Assembly: GCA_026418535.1 (NCBI GenBank)
Contig: JAOABC010000002.1
Span: 1-64,000, forward strand
Length of the DNA: 64,000 nt
Direction: 5' to 3'
Origin: Hydrogenothermaceae bacterium
GTDB taxonomy: Bacteria > Aquificota > Aquificia > Aquificales > Hydrogenothermaceae
Shown: one piece after another, positions 8,121 to 16,732 of the stretch
Numbering within the stretch: position 1 is the stretch's first letter
Layout: every line of letters starts with the position of its first letter
Translations under genes and position numbers: made by a program
The notes under the pieces: model-generated
Told to the model about the DNA's origin: nothing
Database searches by the model: none
What the model saw: the letters and a program-made list of their open reading frames with translations, nothing else

Positions 8121-8908
8121 TGCAGTCTTCTTTTTCAAAAAGATACAAAATATTGATAGTCTTACTCTTAGTGGGTGTTCTGTCTGTGTCGTTTGTAGTT
8201 GTTCTCAAAAGAGTTTTTCCTCCTTTTTTCTCGTATGTAGAGTTTCTTTTGTCTAATTTTAGACAGAATAATGAGAATCTTCTTGTGTACTTCCGTAGTA
8301 AGGAGGAGCTGCATGCAGAGAACAAAGCTCTTAAGATGGAGGTTCAAAAGCTAAAGCTCCAGATAAATGAGCTTGAGTATCTGAGGCTAGAGAACGACGT
8401 TCTCAGGAGATATCTTAGTTTTAAAACGGATTATGGAATAGAAAGGTTTATTGTTGGCAAGGTTATCGGTAGGTCTCCAGATATGTGGGTTAACTCTTTC
8501 CGAATAGACGTGGGCTCTGGAGATGGAGTGAAAAAGGGGGATTTGGTGGTCTTTGACGGATATCTCGTAGGGCTAGTAGAAATGGTATATCAAAACTTTT
8601 CCTCCGTTTTGGCTGTTAGTGATAAAAACTTTAAGATAACTGTGAGGACAAAGAAAACTGGAGAGTCCTGTCTTTACCAAGGATTTGATGAAAAAACTGG
8701 TTATCTAAAGTATGTTAAACCTGAACAGGACGTTAGGATCGGGGATGTTGTAATAACTGATGCAGTGTCTCCGAATGTTCCTGTTGGTATACCTGTAGGG
8801 GTTATTAAGAGTGTGTCTCAGAAAGAGGGAGAGTTTTTCCGGACTATAGAGGTGTCTTTACTCTACAGACAGAATAGTCTGAACTATGTTATGGTCGTAT
8901 CAAGATGA
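8120..8908 (+). CDS. mreC: Rod-shape determining protein MreC
   Basis: Membrane-anchored elongasome scaffold. One N-terminal helix at ~10-30, a coiled coil at ~55-95 rich in Glu, Lys and Leu heptads, then the periplasmic beta-barrel domain with VIGRSPDMW and DVVITDAVSPNVPVGIPVG near the C terminus. 262 residues, normal length. ATG overlaps the mreB stop by one base; the 3' end overlaps mreD by four. Confidence 0.93.
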   Translation: MQSSFSKRYKILIVLLLVGVLSVSFVVVLKRVFPPFFSYVEFLLSNFRQNNENLLVYFRSKEELHAENKALKMEVQKLKLQINELEYLRLENDVLRRYLSFKTDYGIERFIVGKVIGRSPDMWVNSFRIDVGSGDGVKKGDLVVFDGYLVGLVEMVYQNFSSVLAVSDKNFKITVRTKKTGESCLYQGFDEKTGYLKYVKPEQDVRIGDVVITDAVSPNVPVGIPVGVIKSVSQKEGEFFRTIEVSLLYRQNSLNYVMVVSR

Positions 8909-9387
8909 TTGTCTTAAAGTATTTTCTTTTTGGGCTTATTCTTCTTCTACTACAGTCTTCTTCAGTTTGGAGTTCAATCGGAATAGATATAGTCCCAAAC
9001 TTTATTCTGGTATACCTAGTTACTTTTTCCCTTTACTCTGGATATGGACCGGCTCCTCTGATACTTTTTTATGGACTGTTTGGTTCCATCTTAGATAGCC
9101 TCTCATCTGGAGACAGGATAGTGGATGGTATTCTGTTTCCTGTATTGGCTCTTGTCATAGTTCTACTAAAAAGAAAATTTTTGATATCGAATATATTCGT
9201 AAAGACATTGACCTTTCTGATACTAAACGTACTGTATGTGCTCTTAAAAGGGATATTTCTGCACTACTACACTGGTTATGTAGGTATCTTTGGATTTGAA
9301 TTATACTATATGATGCTTAACCTTACAGCCTTTTACATTTTCTTTGGTTTGAGAGAAACACTGTATGGTAAAGATTTGGAAGTTTAA
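8905..9387 (+). CDS. mreD: Rod-shape determining protein MreD
   Basis: A 160-residue, very hydrophobic protein with about five membrane segments. The first pattern, SSIGIDIVPNFILVYLVTFS, matches MreD proteins, and FGSILDSLSSG fits the conserved loop. Identification rests partly on position between mreC and mrdA. Overlaps mrdA by 23 bases. Works with MreB, MreC, RodA and PBP2 in lateral wall growth. Confidence 0.9.
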   Translation: MIVLKYFLFGLILLLLQSSSVWSSIGIDIVPNFILVYLVTFSLYSGYGPAPLILFYGLFGSILDSLSSGDRIVDGILFPVLALVIVLLKRKFLISNIFVKTLTFLILNVLYVLLKGIFLHYYTGYVGIFGFELYYMMLNLTAFYIFFGLRETLYGKDLEV

Positions 9388-11167
9388 CAGGTTTCACATA
9401 GTATCCATCTTATTTATTTTGGTAGCTGTCGTAATAGTTTCAAGACTCTTCTATCTCCAAGTTATAAAAGGTGAGTACTACAGAGAGTTGTCAGATAGAA
9501 ACTATATGAAAGTGTTTATTACAAACCCACCTAGAGGTAGAATTTACGATAGGAACGGTGTGTTACTTGCTTACGATATCCCAACCTTCCAGCTTATCTG
9601 CTTTCCCTATATCCTGAAGAAGAACCATTCAGTAGAGGAGTTCAAACACAACTTAGAGAAATATCTCAACATAACCCTTACCCAAAAACAGGAAGAGATG
9701 ATAAGTAAGAATTTACACCCTACTGTGGTAGTAAAAAAAGAGTTAACTCAAGACCAGGTTTTCAGATTCTGGAACTACAGCTACCTTTTCAATGGTCTGT
9801 ACATAGAGGTAGTCCCAAAGAGAGTTTATACAGAGTATGCTAACTATCTGCCCCACGTTATAGGATACGTTGGATACCCATCAGAAAAGGATCTAAATAA
9901 GAACCCAACCCTGAACATCAATATGTTGATAGGTAAGGCTGGAGTTGAGAAGATATACGACCATATCTTACGAGGTAAACCAGGTGAGAAAACTGTCCTA
10001 GTAGACGCTATGGGTAGACAGAAGAAAATACTGTGGGAGGAGGAGCCTGAAAAGGGTAACGACATCTACCTTACGATAGATATAAGACTCCAGAAGATAG
10101 CTTATGAATCTTTTAAAGAGTCTGGAAAAGAGTCTGGAGCTGTTGTGATAGTGGACCCAAAAACCTATGAGATATTGACTCTCCTCAGCTACCCAACGTA
10201 CGACCTCCAGAAGTTCTACCAGGGGATGACACTAGAAGAGTGGAAACAGCTAACGACTAACAAATATAAGCCCCTTTTAAACAAAGCTTTCAGTGGACTC
10301 TACCCTCCCGGCTCTATCTACAAGCCATTGGTTAGTTTAGTGGCTCTTGAGAATGGAGTGATAACACCTCAGACTAAGATATTAAGCAAAGGTGAGTTCA
10401 GTATAGGAAAATACGTCTACAAGAACTGGGATAAAAGGGGGTGTGGATATATAGATGTGTCCCATGCTCTTGAGATGTCCTGTGATACTTTCTACTACCA
10501 GCTTGGATTGAGGGTTGGTGCAGAGAGTATCAGTAAGTATACCAGACTCTTCGGTGTTGGTGAGAAGTTAAACCCGGACATAGAGACAAAATCTGGAATA
10601 GTTCCGGACAAAACTTGGAAGAAGAAAGTTCTCAAAACATCTTGGTTTCATGGGGATACGGTAAACCTCAGTATAGGGCAAGGATACCTTGTTATAACTC
10701 CTTTTGAAGCTACAAAGATGGTACTTCCTATTATAAACGGTGGATATGTCCTAAAACCAAACATACTAAAGTCGTACTTTGACAATAAAACCCAGAGATT
10801 GGTACATATACAAAAGGAAATTATAAGGAAGATGGAGTTCAAAAGCTACAACGTCGAAGCTGTAAAGTACGGTATGTACAAGGTTGTTTATGGTTACGCG
10901 GGAACAGCTAAAGTTATGGGGACAGTTCCTATAAAGAACGCAGGAAAAACCGGAACAGCTCAGGTGTACACCTATGCTACTAGGCATAAGAAATACCACA
11001 GATGGGATTTGAGGGACCATGCTTGGTTTGTGAGTTTTCTTCCCTATGATGACCCAAAGTATCTTACAGCTGTGTTTGTGGAGCATGGGGAAAGTGGTGG
11101 AAAAGTTGCAGCGCCTATAGCTGCGTCTATACTAAGGAAAGCATACTACCAAAAAGTTATAGATTGA
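9365..11167 (+). CDS. mrdA: Penicillin-binding protein 2, elongation transpeptidase
   Basis: Cross-links peptidoglycan during elongation. One N-terminal anchor at ~10-27, a pedestal domain including PPRGRIYDRNG, then the transpeptidase domain. Active-site motifs: SIYK at 317-320 (nucleophile Ser317), SCD near 378, KTG at 528-530. 600 residues, as expected for class B PBP2. Start at 9365 lies 23 bases inside mreD, and the end overlaps rodA by four bases, so translation is probably coupled. Confidence 0.97.
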   Translation: MVKIWKFNRFHIVSILFILVAVVIVSRLFYLQVIKGEYYRELSDRNYMKVFITNPPRGRIYDRNGVLLAYDIPTFQLICFPYILKKNHSVEEFKHNLEKYLNITLTQKQEEMISKNLHPTVVVKKELTQDQVFRFWNYSYLFNGLYIEVVPKRVYTEYANYLPHVIGYVGYPSEKDLNKNPTLNINMLIGKAGVEKIYDHILRGKPGEKTVLVDAMGRQKKILWEEEPEKGNDIYLTIDIRLQKIAYESFKESGKESGAVVIVDPKTYEILTLLSYPTYDLQKFYQGMTLEEWKQLTTNKYKPLLNKAFSGLYPPGSIYKPLVSLVALENGVITPQTKILSKGEFSIGKYVYKNWDKRGCGYIDVSHALEMSCDTFYYQLGLRVGAESISKYTRLFGVGEKLNPDIETKSGIVPDKTWKKKVLKTSWFHGDTVNLSIGQGYLVITPFEATKMVLPIINGGYVLKPNILKSYFDNKTQRLVHIQKEIIRKMEFKSYNVEAVKYGMYKVVYGYAGTAKVMGTVPIKNAGKTGTAQVYTYATRHKKYHRWDLRDHAWFVSFLPYDDPKYLTAVFVEHGESGGKVAAPIAASILRKAYYQKVID

Positions 11168-12303
11168 AAAGGGATGGGAGTATGGATATAAGATCTATAG
11201 TTAAAGATTATGACCCTTACGTGTTTTTAATCTCCGTGCTGTTGATAATCTGGAGTGTTATAAATATATATAGTGCCTCTTTTCATGAGTTTTCTAACCT
11301 CTATATAAAGCAGATTTTTTTCTCTTTACTTTCGCTACTGATAATTCTCTTTATTCCAAGATTCGTAAATTACAGAAAGTTACTTGAGTTGTCGTTTATT
11401 CTGTACATCCTTGGAGTTTTAATGTTAGTGTTCGTTAAACTGTTTGGAACAACGGTCCTTGGAGCAAAAAGATGGATAAATCTTGGTTTTTTTCAGCTTC
11501 AACCATCAGAGTTGATGAAACTGATAATAATCCTTACAGTAGCTCACTTTTTGTCAAAAATCCAGCTTCCTATCAGCTTTAAAAACTTCTTAAAACTGAT
11601 AGGTCTGATAGCGGTGCCATTTGTTCTTATAAAGATTCAACCGGATTTAGGTAGTGCCTTGTTGGTTCTTCTACCAGTTCTGTTTATGGTGTTTTTTGCA
11701 GGGTTTAAAAGTAGGTATATACTGGTTTTTAACTTAGGTATCCTGCTTCTATCTCCTGTAATATGGAACCATCTACAGGACTACCAAAAAAGCAGGATAA
11801 TAGCTTTTCTGAATCCAGAAGAACACTCAAAGGAGTCCGCATATCAGATAATCCAGGCTGTAATAGCTGTAGGTTCTGGACAGGTAATAGGTAAAGGCTT
11901 TTTGGAGGGTTCACAGTCAAAGTACTACTTCCTCCCAGAACAACACACAGACTTTATATTCGCTACAATAGGAGAGGAGTGGGGCTTTTTAGTTTCCAGT
12001 TTATTAGTGTTGGTATATTTATTTCTGTCTTTGAGGATACTCTACATTGGTTATGGTCTGTCGGACATGGGTGGAAAGTTTATCTGTTATGGAATAGGTA
12101 GTTTGATAGGAGTACAGGCTTTCATAAATATATCCATGAACATAGGTTTACTTCCGGTAGTTGGTGTGCCTTTACCATTTCTAAGTTATGGAGGGACAGC
12201 CCTTATATCTTTTTCTCTCTTAATAGCTATATATCAGAACATATACAGAGTAGATAGGAGTATAAGCTTTAAGTTAGTATCTTCGGAGGTTCAAAAGTAC
12301 TAG
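11164..12303 (+). CDS. rodA: Peptidoglycan glycosyltransferase RodA
   Basis: SEDS-family polymerase that extends glycan strands from lipid II, partner of PBP2. About ten membrane helices; conserved features include QPSELMK, KIQPDLGSALL, QSKYYFLPEQHTDFIFA, GEEWGF and the C-terminal GVPLPFLSYGGT. 379 residues. The TTG start overlaps the mrdA stop; a second candidate is the ATG at 11182, six codons later. Directly followed by nfi. Confidence 0.97.
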   Translation: MKRDGSMDIRSIVKDYDPYVFLISVLLIIWSVINIYSASFHEFSNLYIKQIFFSLLSLLIILFIPRFVNYRKLLELSFILYILGVLMLVFVKLFGTTVLGAKRWINLGFFQLQPSELMKLIIILTVAHFLSKIQLPISFKNFLKLIGLIAVPFVLIKIQPDLGSALLVLLPVLFMVFFAGFKSRYILVFNLGILLLSPVIWNHLQDYQKSRIIAFLNPEEHSKESAYQIIQAVIAVGSGQVIGKGFLEGSQSKYYFLPEQHTDFIFATIGEEWGFLVSSLLVLVYLFLSLRILYIGYGLSDMGGKFICYGIGSLIGVQAFINISMNIGLLPVVGVPLPFLSYGGTALISFSLLIAIYQNIYRVDRSISFKLVSSEVQKY

Positions 12304-12972
12304 ATGGATATTCAACGATTTATAGAGATCCAGTTAGAACTTTCAAAAAAGCTAAACCTGAAGGATAGAAAAGATGTTAAGTTCTTTAAGTTTATGGCTG
12401 GGATAGACTGTACTTTTATGGATGTGGAAGATAAAACCCTAGGGATAAGTTGTATAGTGGTTATGGATAGAGAGTTTAACGTCTTGGAGATAAACTATGG
12501 GGAAGTGTTTGTAGATGTTCCTTATATACCCACATTCTTGGCTTTTAGAGAAATTCCTGTAGTCATGGAAGCTTACCAGAAAATGAGGATCAGCCCAGAT
12601 GTTTTCATATTCGATGGTCAAGGAATACTCCACCCAAGGAAGATGGGTATAGCTTCCCACTTTGGCATTATGACAGACACTGTAACAGTGGGCTGTGGAA
12701 AGTCTTACTTGTATGGAAGGTGCGAAGAACCTTCAAACGTTCCTCTGGCAAAAAGTCCGGTTTTTGTAGATGGAGAGGTAAGAGGATATTCATTGAGGGT
12801 GAAAAAGAGTACAAACCCTATTTTTGTATCACCAGGGAACAATATCTCTCTCGAGAGTAGTCTTTATGTTATAATTAACTCCCTAGGGAGATATAAGCTT
12901 CCAGAGCCTATTAGGCTTGCCCATAATCTGTTAAAGGTTTACAGGAATAAAGTTTTGGAGGAGTTGAGATGA
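12304..12972 (+). CDS. nfi: Endonuclease V (deaminated-base repair)
   Basis: Nicks DNA (or RNA) one base 3' of deoxyinosine. Family residues are present: Asp35 in AGID, the wedge PYIP at 73-76 followed by LAFRE, Asp104 in DGQG, HPR at 110-112, ASHFG and a Lys in GCGKSYLYG. 222 residues, normal length. It begins right after the rodA stop with no gap. Its place inside a wall operon looks incidental. Adenine deamination is faster at high temperature, so the enzyme suits a thermophile. Confidence 0.95.
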   Translation: MDIQRFIEIQLELSKKLNLKDRKDVKFFKFMAGIDCTFMDVEDKTLGISCIVVMDREFNVLEINYGEVFVDVPYIPTFLAFREIPVVMEAYQKMRISPDVFIFDGQGILHPRKMGIASHFGIMTDTVTVGCGKSYLYGRCEEPSNVPLAKSPVFVDGEVRGYSLRVKKSTNPIFVSPGNNISLESSLYVIINSLGRYKLPEPIRLAHNLLKVYRNKVLEELR

Positions 12973-13361
12973 GAGAAAGAAAAGTCAGCTTAGTATCCCT
13001 TAAAGATAAAGGTTTCGTTGGAAAGATGGAAGGTAAAGACTTTGAGCTGAACCTATCAGATACAACCTTTAATGCCACAGATTTGATGCTTATGTCCGTT
13101 GCTTACTGCTTTGGCATCACTGTGGATGCCTACGCTAAACATAAAGGATTGGTAATAAAGAATCTGGAGATAAAAGCTTATGGAGAGAAGCATGAATCAG
13201 AGAACAGATATGAAAACATCACTTTAGAAGTGTCTTTTGAAGGAGATTTGACTCCGGAGCAGATAGAGAGGGTTATAACTGTAGGTAAAAGAGGGTGTAC
13301 AGTTAGTAATACGATGTTAAAGTCTCCAAACTTCGAAGTTGTTTACAAACCTGGAGTTTAA
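12969..13361 (+). CDS. OsmC/Ohr-family protein
   Basis: 130 residues with the OsmC fold signature NATDLMLMSVAYCFGIT near 35-51 and a second cysteine in GKRGCTVSN (Cys110). The two cysteines (47 and 110) are placed like the peroxidatic and resolving cysteines of OsmC/Ohr proteins that reduce organic hydroperoxides. Substrate not assignable; it looks closer to the general OsmC branch than to Ohr. Overlaps nfi by four bases and abuts the next gene. Confidence 0.85.
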   Translation: MRERKVSLVSLKDKGFVGKMEGKDFELNLSDTTFNATDLMLMSVAYCFGITVDAYAKHKGLVIKNLEIKAYGEKHESENRYENITLEVSFEGDLTPEQIERVITVGKRGCTVSNTMLKSPNFEVVYKPGV

Positions 13362-13601
13362 TTGATGGATACATTCTTCCTTGGTGTAATAGCTTTCTCT
13401 ATGATGATCATCGCTATAATGGCGATAATCAGGACAGTAGTATGGATAGTAGTGTTGTTGAGGTTGAAAAAGCTGATCAACACACTATATTTAGACTATA
13501 ACAAAATATACTTCCCAAAGTTATCTGTACTTTTAGATAATGTTAGTTCCATTACTGGAATACTTAAGGTTTTAAAACTCTTTAAGAGAGGTAGAGGTTG
13601 A
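13362..13601 (+). CDS. Small membrane protein, unknown function
   Basis: 79 residues with one long N-terminal hydrophobic stretch (~5-33) and a basic cytoplasmic tail. No recognised family. The first codon is TTG at 13362, directly followed by ATG at 13365, either of which may be used. It follows the OsmC-like gene without a gap and overlaps the next small gene by four bases, which supports real translation. May work with the two YtxH-like proteins that follow. Confidence 0.6.
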   Translation: MMDTFFLGVIAFSMMIIAIMAIIRTVVWIVVLLRLKKLINTLYLDYNKIYFPKLSVLLDNVSSITGILKVLKLFKRGRG

Positions 13602-13888
13602 AAGCCAGGGAGGTTCTTATAGCTCTGATCAGTGTAGTATTTGGTATGTTTTTAGGGTTTGTGGTTTACAAAAAGAGAAAAGAAATACTTAGAAAGTTGG
13701 AGGATTTAACTCTCTCTATCCAAGATAGCTTGCTATACGAGAAAGTAAGAGGACAGGTTATGGATATAAAAGAATCTATTAAAGCTCTCCTGGAGAGTTC
13801 AACTGAACTACCAAGGGAGAAGGAAGATGAGATACTAAACATCGTGGAAGAGAAGATAAGGAAGCTAGAAGAGATTATGAAATCTTAA
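13598..13888 (+). CDS. YtxH-like small membrane protein
   Basis: 96 residues: one N-terminal membrane helix (ALISVVFGMFLGFVVYKK), then a charged, probably coiled-coil tail rich in Glu and Lys. This resembles YtxH/gas-vesicle-type accessory proteins. It shares layout with the next gene (glycine-rich helix, YKKRKEIL versus YKRKDEIL, C-terminal VEEKIRKLEE versus LEEKVKKLEE), so the two are tandem duplicates. TTG start overlapping the previous gene. Function unknown. Confidence 0.65.
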   Translation: MKAREVLIALISVVFGMFLGFVVYKKRKEILRKLEDLTLSIQDSLLYEKVRGQVMDIKESIKALLESSTELPREKEDEILNIVEEKIRKLEEIMKS

Positions 13889-13900
13889 GGAGGATTAGTT

Positions 13901-14194
13901 ATGAGAAAGACAGCCCTTGCTCTGATAGTTGGTTCTATAGCTGCTGCTGTTGGTGGCTACTTCGCTTACAAAAGGAAGGATGAAATACTGGCAAAGCTCT
14001 CTGAAATACAGGGGCAGCTAAGAGAGGCGGAGTTTACTGAAAAGACAAAACATGCTTTAAACGATGTAGTAGAGAAACTCACATCCCTTGTAAAGAGAAG
14101 TGATAATCTAACTGATGAAGAAAAGGCAAAAGAAGTGGCTGAGTTAGAAGAGAAAGTGAAAAAACTGGAGGAAGTCGTAAAATCTGAGGGGTAG
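13901..14194 (+). CDS. YtxH-like small membrane protein, tandem paralogue
   Basis: 97 residues: an N-terminal glycine/alanine helix (IVGSIAAAVGGYFAYK) and an amphipathic Glu/Lys tail ending in VAELEEKVKKLEE. It has a strong ribosome site (AAGGAGG, 13888-13894) seven bases before ATG, better than its paralogue, suggesting higher expression. The stop (14192-14194) lies inside the predicted start region of the yihY-like gene. Function unknown. Confidence 0.7.
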   Translation: MRKTALALIVGSIAAAVGGYFAYKRKDEILAKLSEIQGQLREAEFTEKTKHALNDVVEKLTSLVKRSDNLTDEEKAKEVAELEEKVKKLEEVVKSEG

Positions 14195-15053
14195 AACTTT
14201 TCTTAGATCTCTGTTACTATCTCTAAAGGACTATTTTAACCTGAACTTTAGTTACCACTCTGCATCCTTAACGTTTTACTTCATCCTTTCTCTTTTTTTT
14301 ATATTCCTATTTATAACGGTACTGGTCTCTAAGGTTCTGATTTTAAACATAAGAGAAGTTTTCTATATACTCTATCAGCTTTTTCCGGAAGTTACAGAGA
14401 GGTTTGTCCAGGGGATGTTCAACCTTTCTAAACAGCCAAACAGTTTAAATATCATAGCTTTCATACTCTCTATCTACTTCTCGAAAGACTTTTTCCTCTC
14501 GCTAAATAGAGCCTTTTCCTATGTGACAGAAAAACAGAACAGACCGAGGTTTAATCTTTACCTTATGTCTCTTTCTCTACCTTTTTTGTTTACTTTGATA
14601 CTGTTTCTCTATCTTATAAAAGTCCTCATCCAATGGCTCGTAAACTACTTTAGTAGCTTGGTTCTATATCTAAATGTACTCTTTGGAGAGTCTGTAACAA
14701 TTTATCTACATAACTTAGTACTTAAACTGTATAGTCTACTGTTTTTAAACTATATCTTTGAAGTTGTTATACTATCTTCCTTTGTATACTCTGGCTACTT
14801 CTTCCTATTAAGGTTTGAAAAATCTATGGGAAGAGATGTATTTATCGTATCTTTAGTTGTATCTATCTTAATACTGTTATTGAAAAGGATTTTTGAAGCT
14901 GTTACTTCGATTGTTTTCTCAAAGAGTCCTCTTTTTGTTATCATGGGTTCTGTATTTATAGTGATAATGTGGCTCCGGATAATGTTCGACATAATCTTGA
15001 TAGGAGCAAGGCTACTTTTTTACTTAGAAAAAGCCTCCTCTCCGGAGGCTTAA
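14184..15053 (+). CDS. YihY/BrkB-family integral membrane protein
   Basis: About six membrane segments. The N-terminal HSASLTFYFILSLFFIFLF and C-terminal WLRIMFDIILIGARL are typical of the YihY (formerly RNase BN-like) family, of unknown transport or envelope role. The first in-frame ATG is at 14415, which would cut off the first helix and the conserved motif. The open frame extends back to a stop at 14178-14180 but has no ATG, GTG or TTG. CTG at 14184, 12 bases after GGAGG (14167-14171), is the best candidate and gives 289 residues, matching the family. It overlaps the preceding gene by 11 bases. Start uncertain, family fairly sure. Confidence 0.75.
   Translation: MRGRTFLRSLLLSLKDYFNLNFSYHSASLTFYFILSLFFIFLFITVLVSKVLILNIREVFYILYQLFPEVTERFVQGMFNLSKQPNSLNIIAFILSIYFSKDFFLSLNRAFSYVTEKQNRPRFNLYLMSLSLPFLFTLILFLYLIKVLIQWLVNYFSSLVLYLNVLFGESVTIYLHNLVLKLYSLLFLNYIFEVVILSSFVYSGYFFLLRFEKSMGRDVFIVSLVVSILILLLKRIFEAVTSIVFSKSPLFVIMGSVFIVIMWLRIMFDIILIGARLLFYLEKASSPEA
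15031..15051. terminator. Bidirectional hairpin terminator between yihY-like gene and MAT
   Basis: AAGCCTCC (15031-15038) pairs with GGAGGCTT (15044-15051) over a five-base loop. It is preceded by AAAA and followed by AAAATTTT, so it can end transcription from both sides. It overlaps the stop codon of the yihY-like gene and lies just before the end of the convergent MAT gene. Confidence 0.75.
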
Positions 15054-15057
15054 AATT

Positions 15058-16260
15058 TTAGTACAATCTAAAGTGTCTGTTAAGGAATTTCCTCCAAGTT
15101 GATGGAAGCTTTTCGATCTCTTCCTGGGCTATCTTCTCAACCTTATCTCTTATCTTAGAGATATCATACTTTGTCCTTAGTTTTACATCACATACCTGTG
15201 GTTCTGTTATAGGTTTTCCTATCTGGCTGACTAAGTAACAGTATGCCTCCTCCACTTCTTCTATCTCTGCCACGATCCTCTCAGCCATATCCATAGCGGC
15301 AGTGTTATATATCTTGCCTATATGGCTTATGGGGTTTTTACCTGCAGCAGCCTCCAAGCTCATAGGTCTGTACGGTGTTATTAAACCATTGACTCTGTTT
15401 CCTCTACCAACTTGTCCGTCGTCTCCTGCTTCTGCTGATGTTCCTGTAACAGTTATATAAACAGATTGATTCTCTATATCATCTGCTGTGTTTAGGAATA
15501 TGTCTACACGTTTAGTTGTGAGCCTTTGGGCTATGGAGTAGGCATAGTTTGACACTATACCTTTCTTCTCTACATAATCTTTTATATCTTTCACGTATCT
15601 ATCAACAAAAGCCATAGCTATGGTTATACGGATGTTATCCTTGTTCCTCACACCCATTATCTTTATGTCCTCTCCAACGTAAGGGTGTTCTTTTTTGAAT
15701 TCTTTGTTGTTTAACGCTCTTTCCAGTTCATAGACTATAGTCTCTATATCGGAAAAAGGTGCAAATCCAACTCCAAAGGATGTATCGTTTGCTAAAGGCA
15801 CCTCTCCTTTAAACTGAAACCTTTCAAACAGTTCTACAAGGTCCTTACTTCCAGGTTTTAGTTTTGGGTGTATAATTACATGGTTTGAAATGTCTAAGTT
15901 CGGTATGTTCTCCTTTAACCATCTGTGAGCTGTCTCTATGGCTACCTCTTTTACAGGTAGCTTTTTACCACCCTTATCATCTATAGCTCTGCCTGTTAGG
16001 TATATCTCTATAGGCTCTATTATCCTTCCACCTCCAAACTGTGGATCTGCCACCCCACCTATCAGTAGAGCTTTGTCCACGTTGTGGTGCATAATAGCAC
16101 CAAACTCTTCTCTGTATAGGTTAGAGAGAGCTATGGAAAGCTCTTCTGCTAGAGCGTCGCAGATAGTATCCGGATGTCCAGTTCCTTTTCTCTCTACTAT
16201 CTCTACGGGTTGACTATCAACTTTTTCAAAATCTAAAACACCTACTCTGACGTTTGCCAA
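15058..16260 (-). CDS. Methionine adenosyltransferase, archaeal type
   Basis: Makes S-adenosylmethionine from ATP and methionine. This belongs to the archaeal MAT family, not bacterial Met[44 protein letters not shown] and the late glycine-rich [16 protein letters not shown] are diagnostic. The reading frame extends to an ATG at 16323. A GGAGG eight bases before TTG 16260 gives a 400-residue protein starting MANVRVG, the usual family length, so that start is chosen. No bacterial metK is in the window. Archaeal MAT is known sporadically in bacteria, so acquisition by transfer in an ancestor is plausible. Divergent from rpsT. Confidence 0.93.
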   Translation of the reverse strand: MANVRVGVLDFEKVDSQPVEIVERKGTGHPDTICDALAEELSIALSNLYREEFGAIMHHNVDKALLIGGVADPQFGGGRIIEPIEIYLTGRAIDDKGGKKLPVKEVAIETAHRWLKENIPNLDISNHVIIHPKLKPGSKDLVELFERFQFKGEVPLANDTSFGVGFAPFSDIETIVYELERALNNKEFKKEHPYVGEDIKIMGVRNKDNIRITIAMAFVDRYVKDIKDYVEKKGIVSNYAYSIAQRLTTKRVDIFLNTADDIENQSVYITVTGTSAEAGDDGQVGRGNRVNGLITPYRPMSLEAAAGKNPISHIGKIYNTAAMDMAERIVAEIEEVEEAYCYLVSQIGKPITEPQVCDVKLRTKYDISKIRDKVEKIAQEEIEKLPSTWRKFLNRHFRLY

Positions 16261-16317
16261 TTTTTTTGCCTCCTTGAAAAAATTCAAGTGTATTAAACTA
16301 TCACACTTTTTTCTATC

Positions 16318-16346
16318 TTGCAAATTTTTAAATTTAGTTATAAAAT
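16318..16346 (+). promoter_or_regulatory. Sigma-70-type promoter for rpsT
   Basis: TTGCAA (16318-16323), a 17-bp spacer, then TAAAAT (16341-16346); the start site would be near 16353, about 27 bases before the rpsT ATG. TTGCAA is its own complement, so the same hexamer could serve as -35 for the divergent MAT gene, where only a weak TAGTTT lies 17 bp away on the minus strand. Confidence 0.6.
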
Positions 16347-16379
16347 ATTTGGTCTAACTTTAAAAAATCGGAGGAATAA

Positions 16380-16679
16380 ATGGCTAAAAAAACTTTATCA
16401 CTAGAGAAACAGAAGCACAAAAGAAAGGTAGCAAAAAACGTAAGAGTAGCTGAGAGAAGAAGATTGGAGAATAGATACCATGTTTCAAGGATGAAGACAG
16501 CCTTTAAGAGATTCTATGAGACTTTAAAGAAAGAAGGAGCAGAAGTGGCTGTTAAGTTGTTACCTCTATGTCAGAAATTGGCTATGGAGGCTGCTACAAA
16601 GGGAGCAATCCATAAAAATGAAGCCTCAAGAAGGATATCAAGGGCTGCTCAGAGACTAAAGGCTGTTGCACAAGTTTAA
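16380..16679 (+). CDS. rpsT: 30S ribosomal protein S20
   Basis: 99 residues, strongly basic, with NRYHVSRMKTAFKRFYETLK and the C-terminal GAIHKNEASRRISRAAQRL that define S20, a primary binder of 16S rRNA. A strong GGAGG precedes the ATG by six bases. It has its own promoter. The AT-rich gap to the tRNA gene shows no clear terminator, so the tRNA and tilS may be co-transcribed. Confidence 0.97.
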   Translation: MAKKTLSLEKQKHKRKVAKNVRVAERRRLENRYHVSRMKTAFKRFYETLKKEGAEVAVKLLPLCQKLAMEAATKGAIHKNEASRRISRAAQRLKAVAQV

Positions 16680-16732
16680 AAGTTATATATAATAATTATT
16701 TTTAATAATATCATTTTATATTGGTTTATATT

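Noticed and set aside
14415-15053. YihY-like gene starting at the first ATG
   Set aside because: This start removes the first membrane helix and conserved N-terminal motif that are encoded just upstream in the same frame.
16261-16323. Upstream ATG extending the methionine adenosyltransferase by 21 residues
   Set aside because: The extra residues do not match the family, the region overlaps the shared promoter and GGAGG points to TTG 16260.
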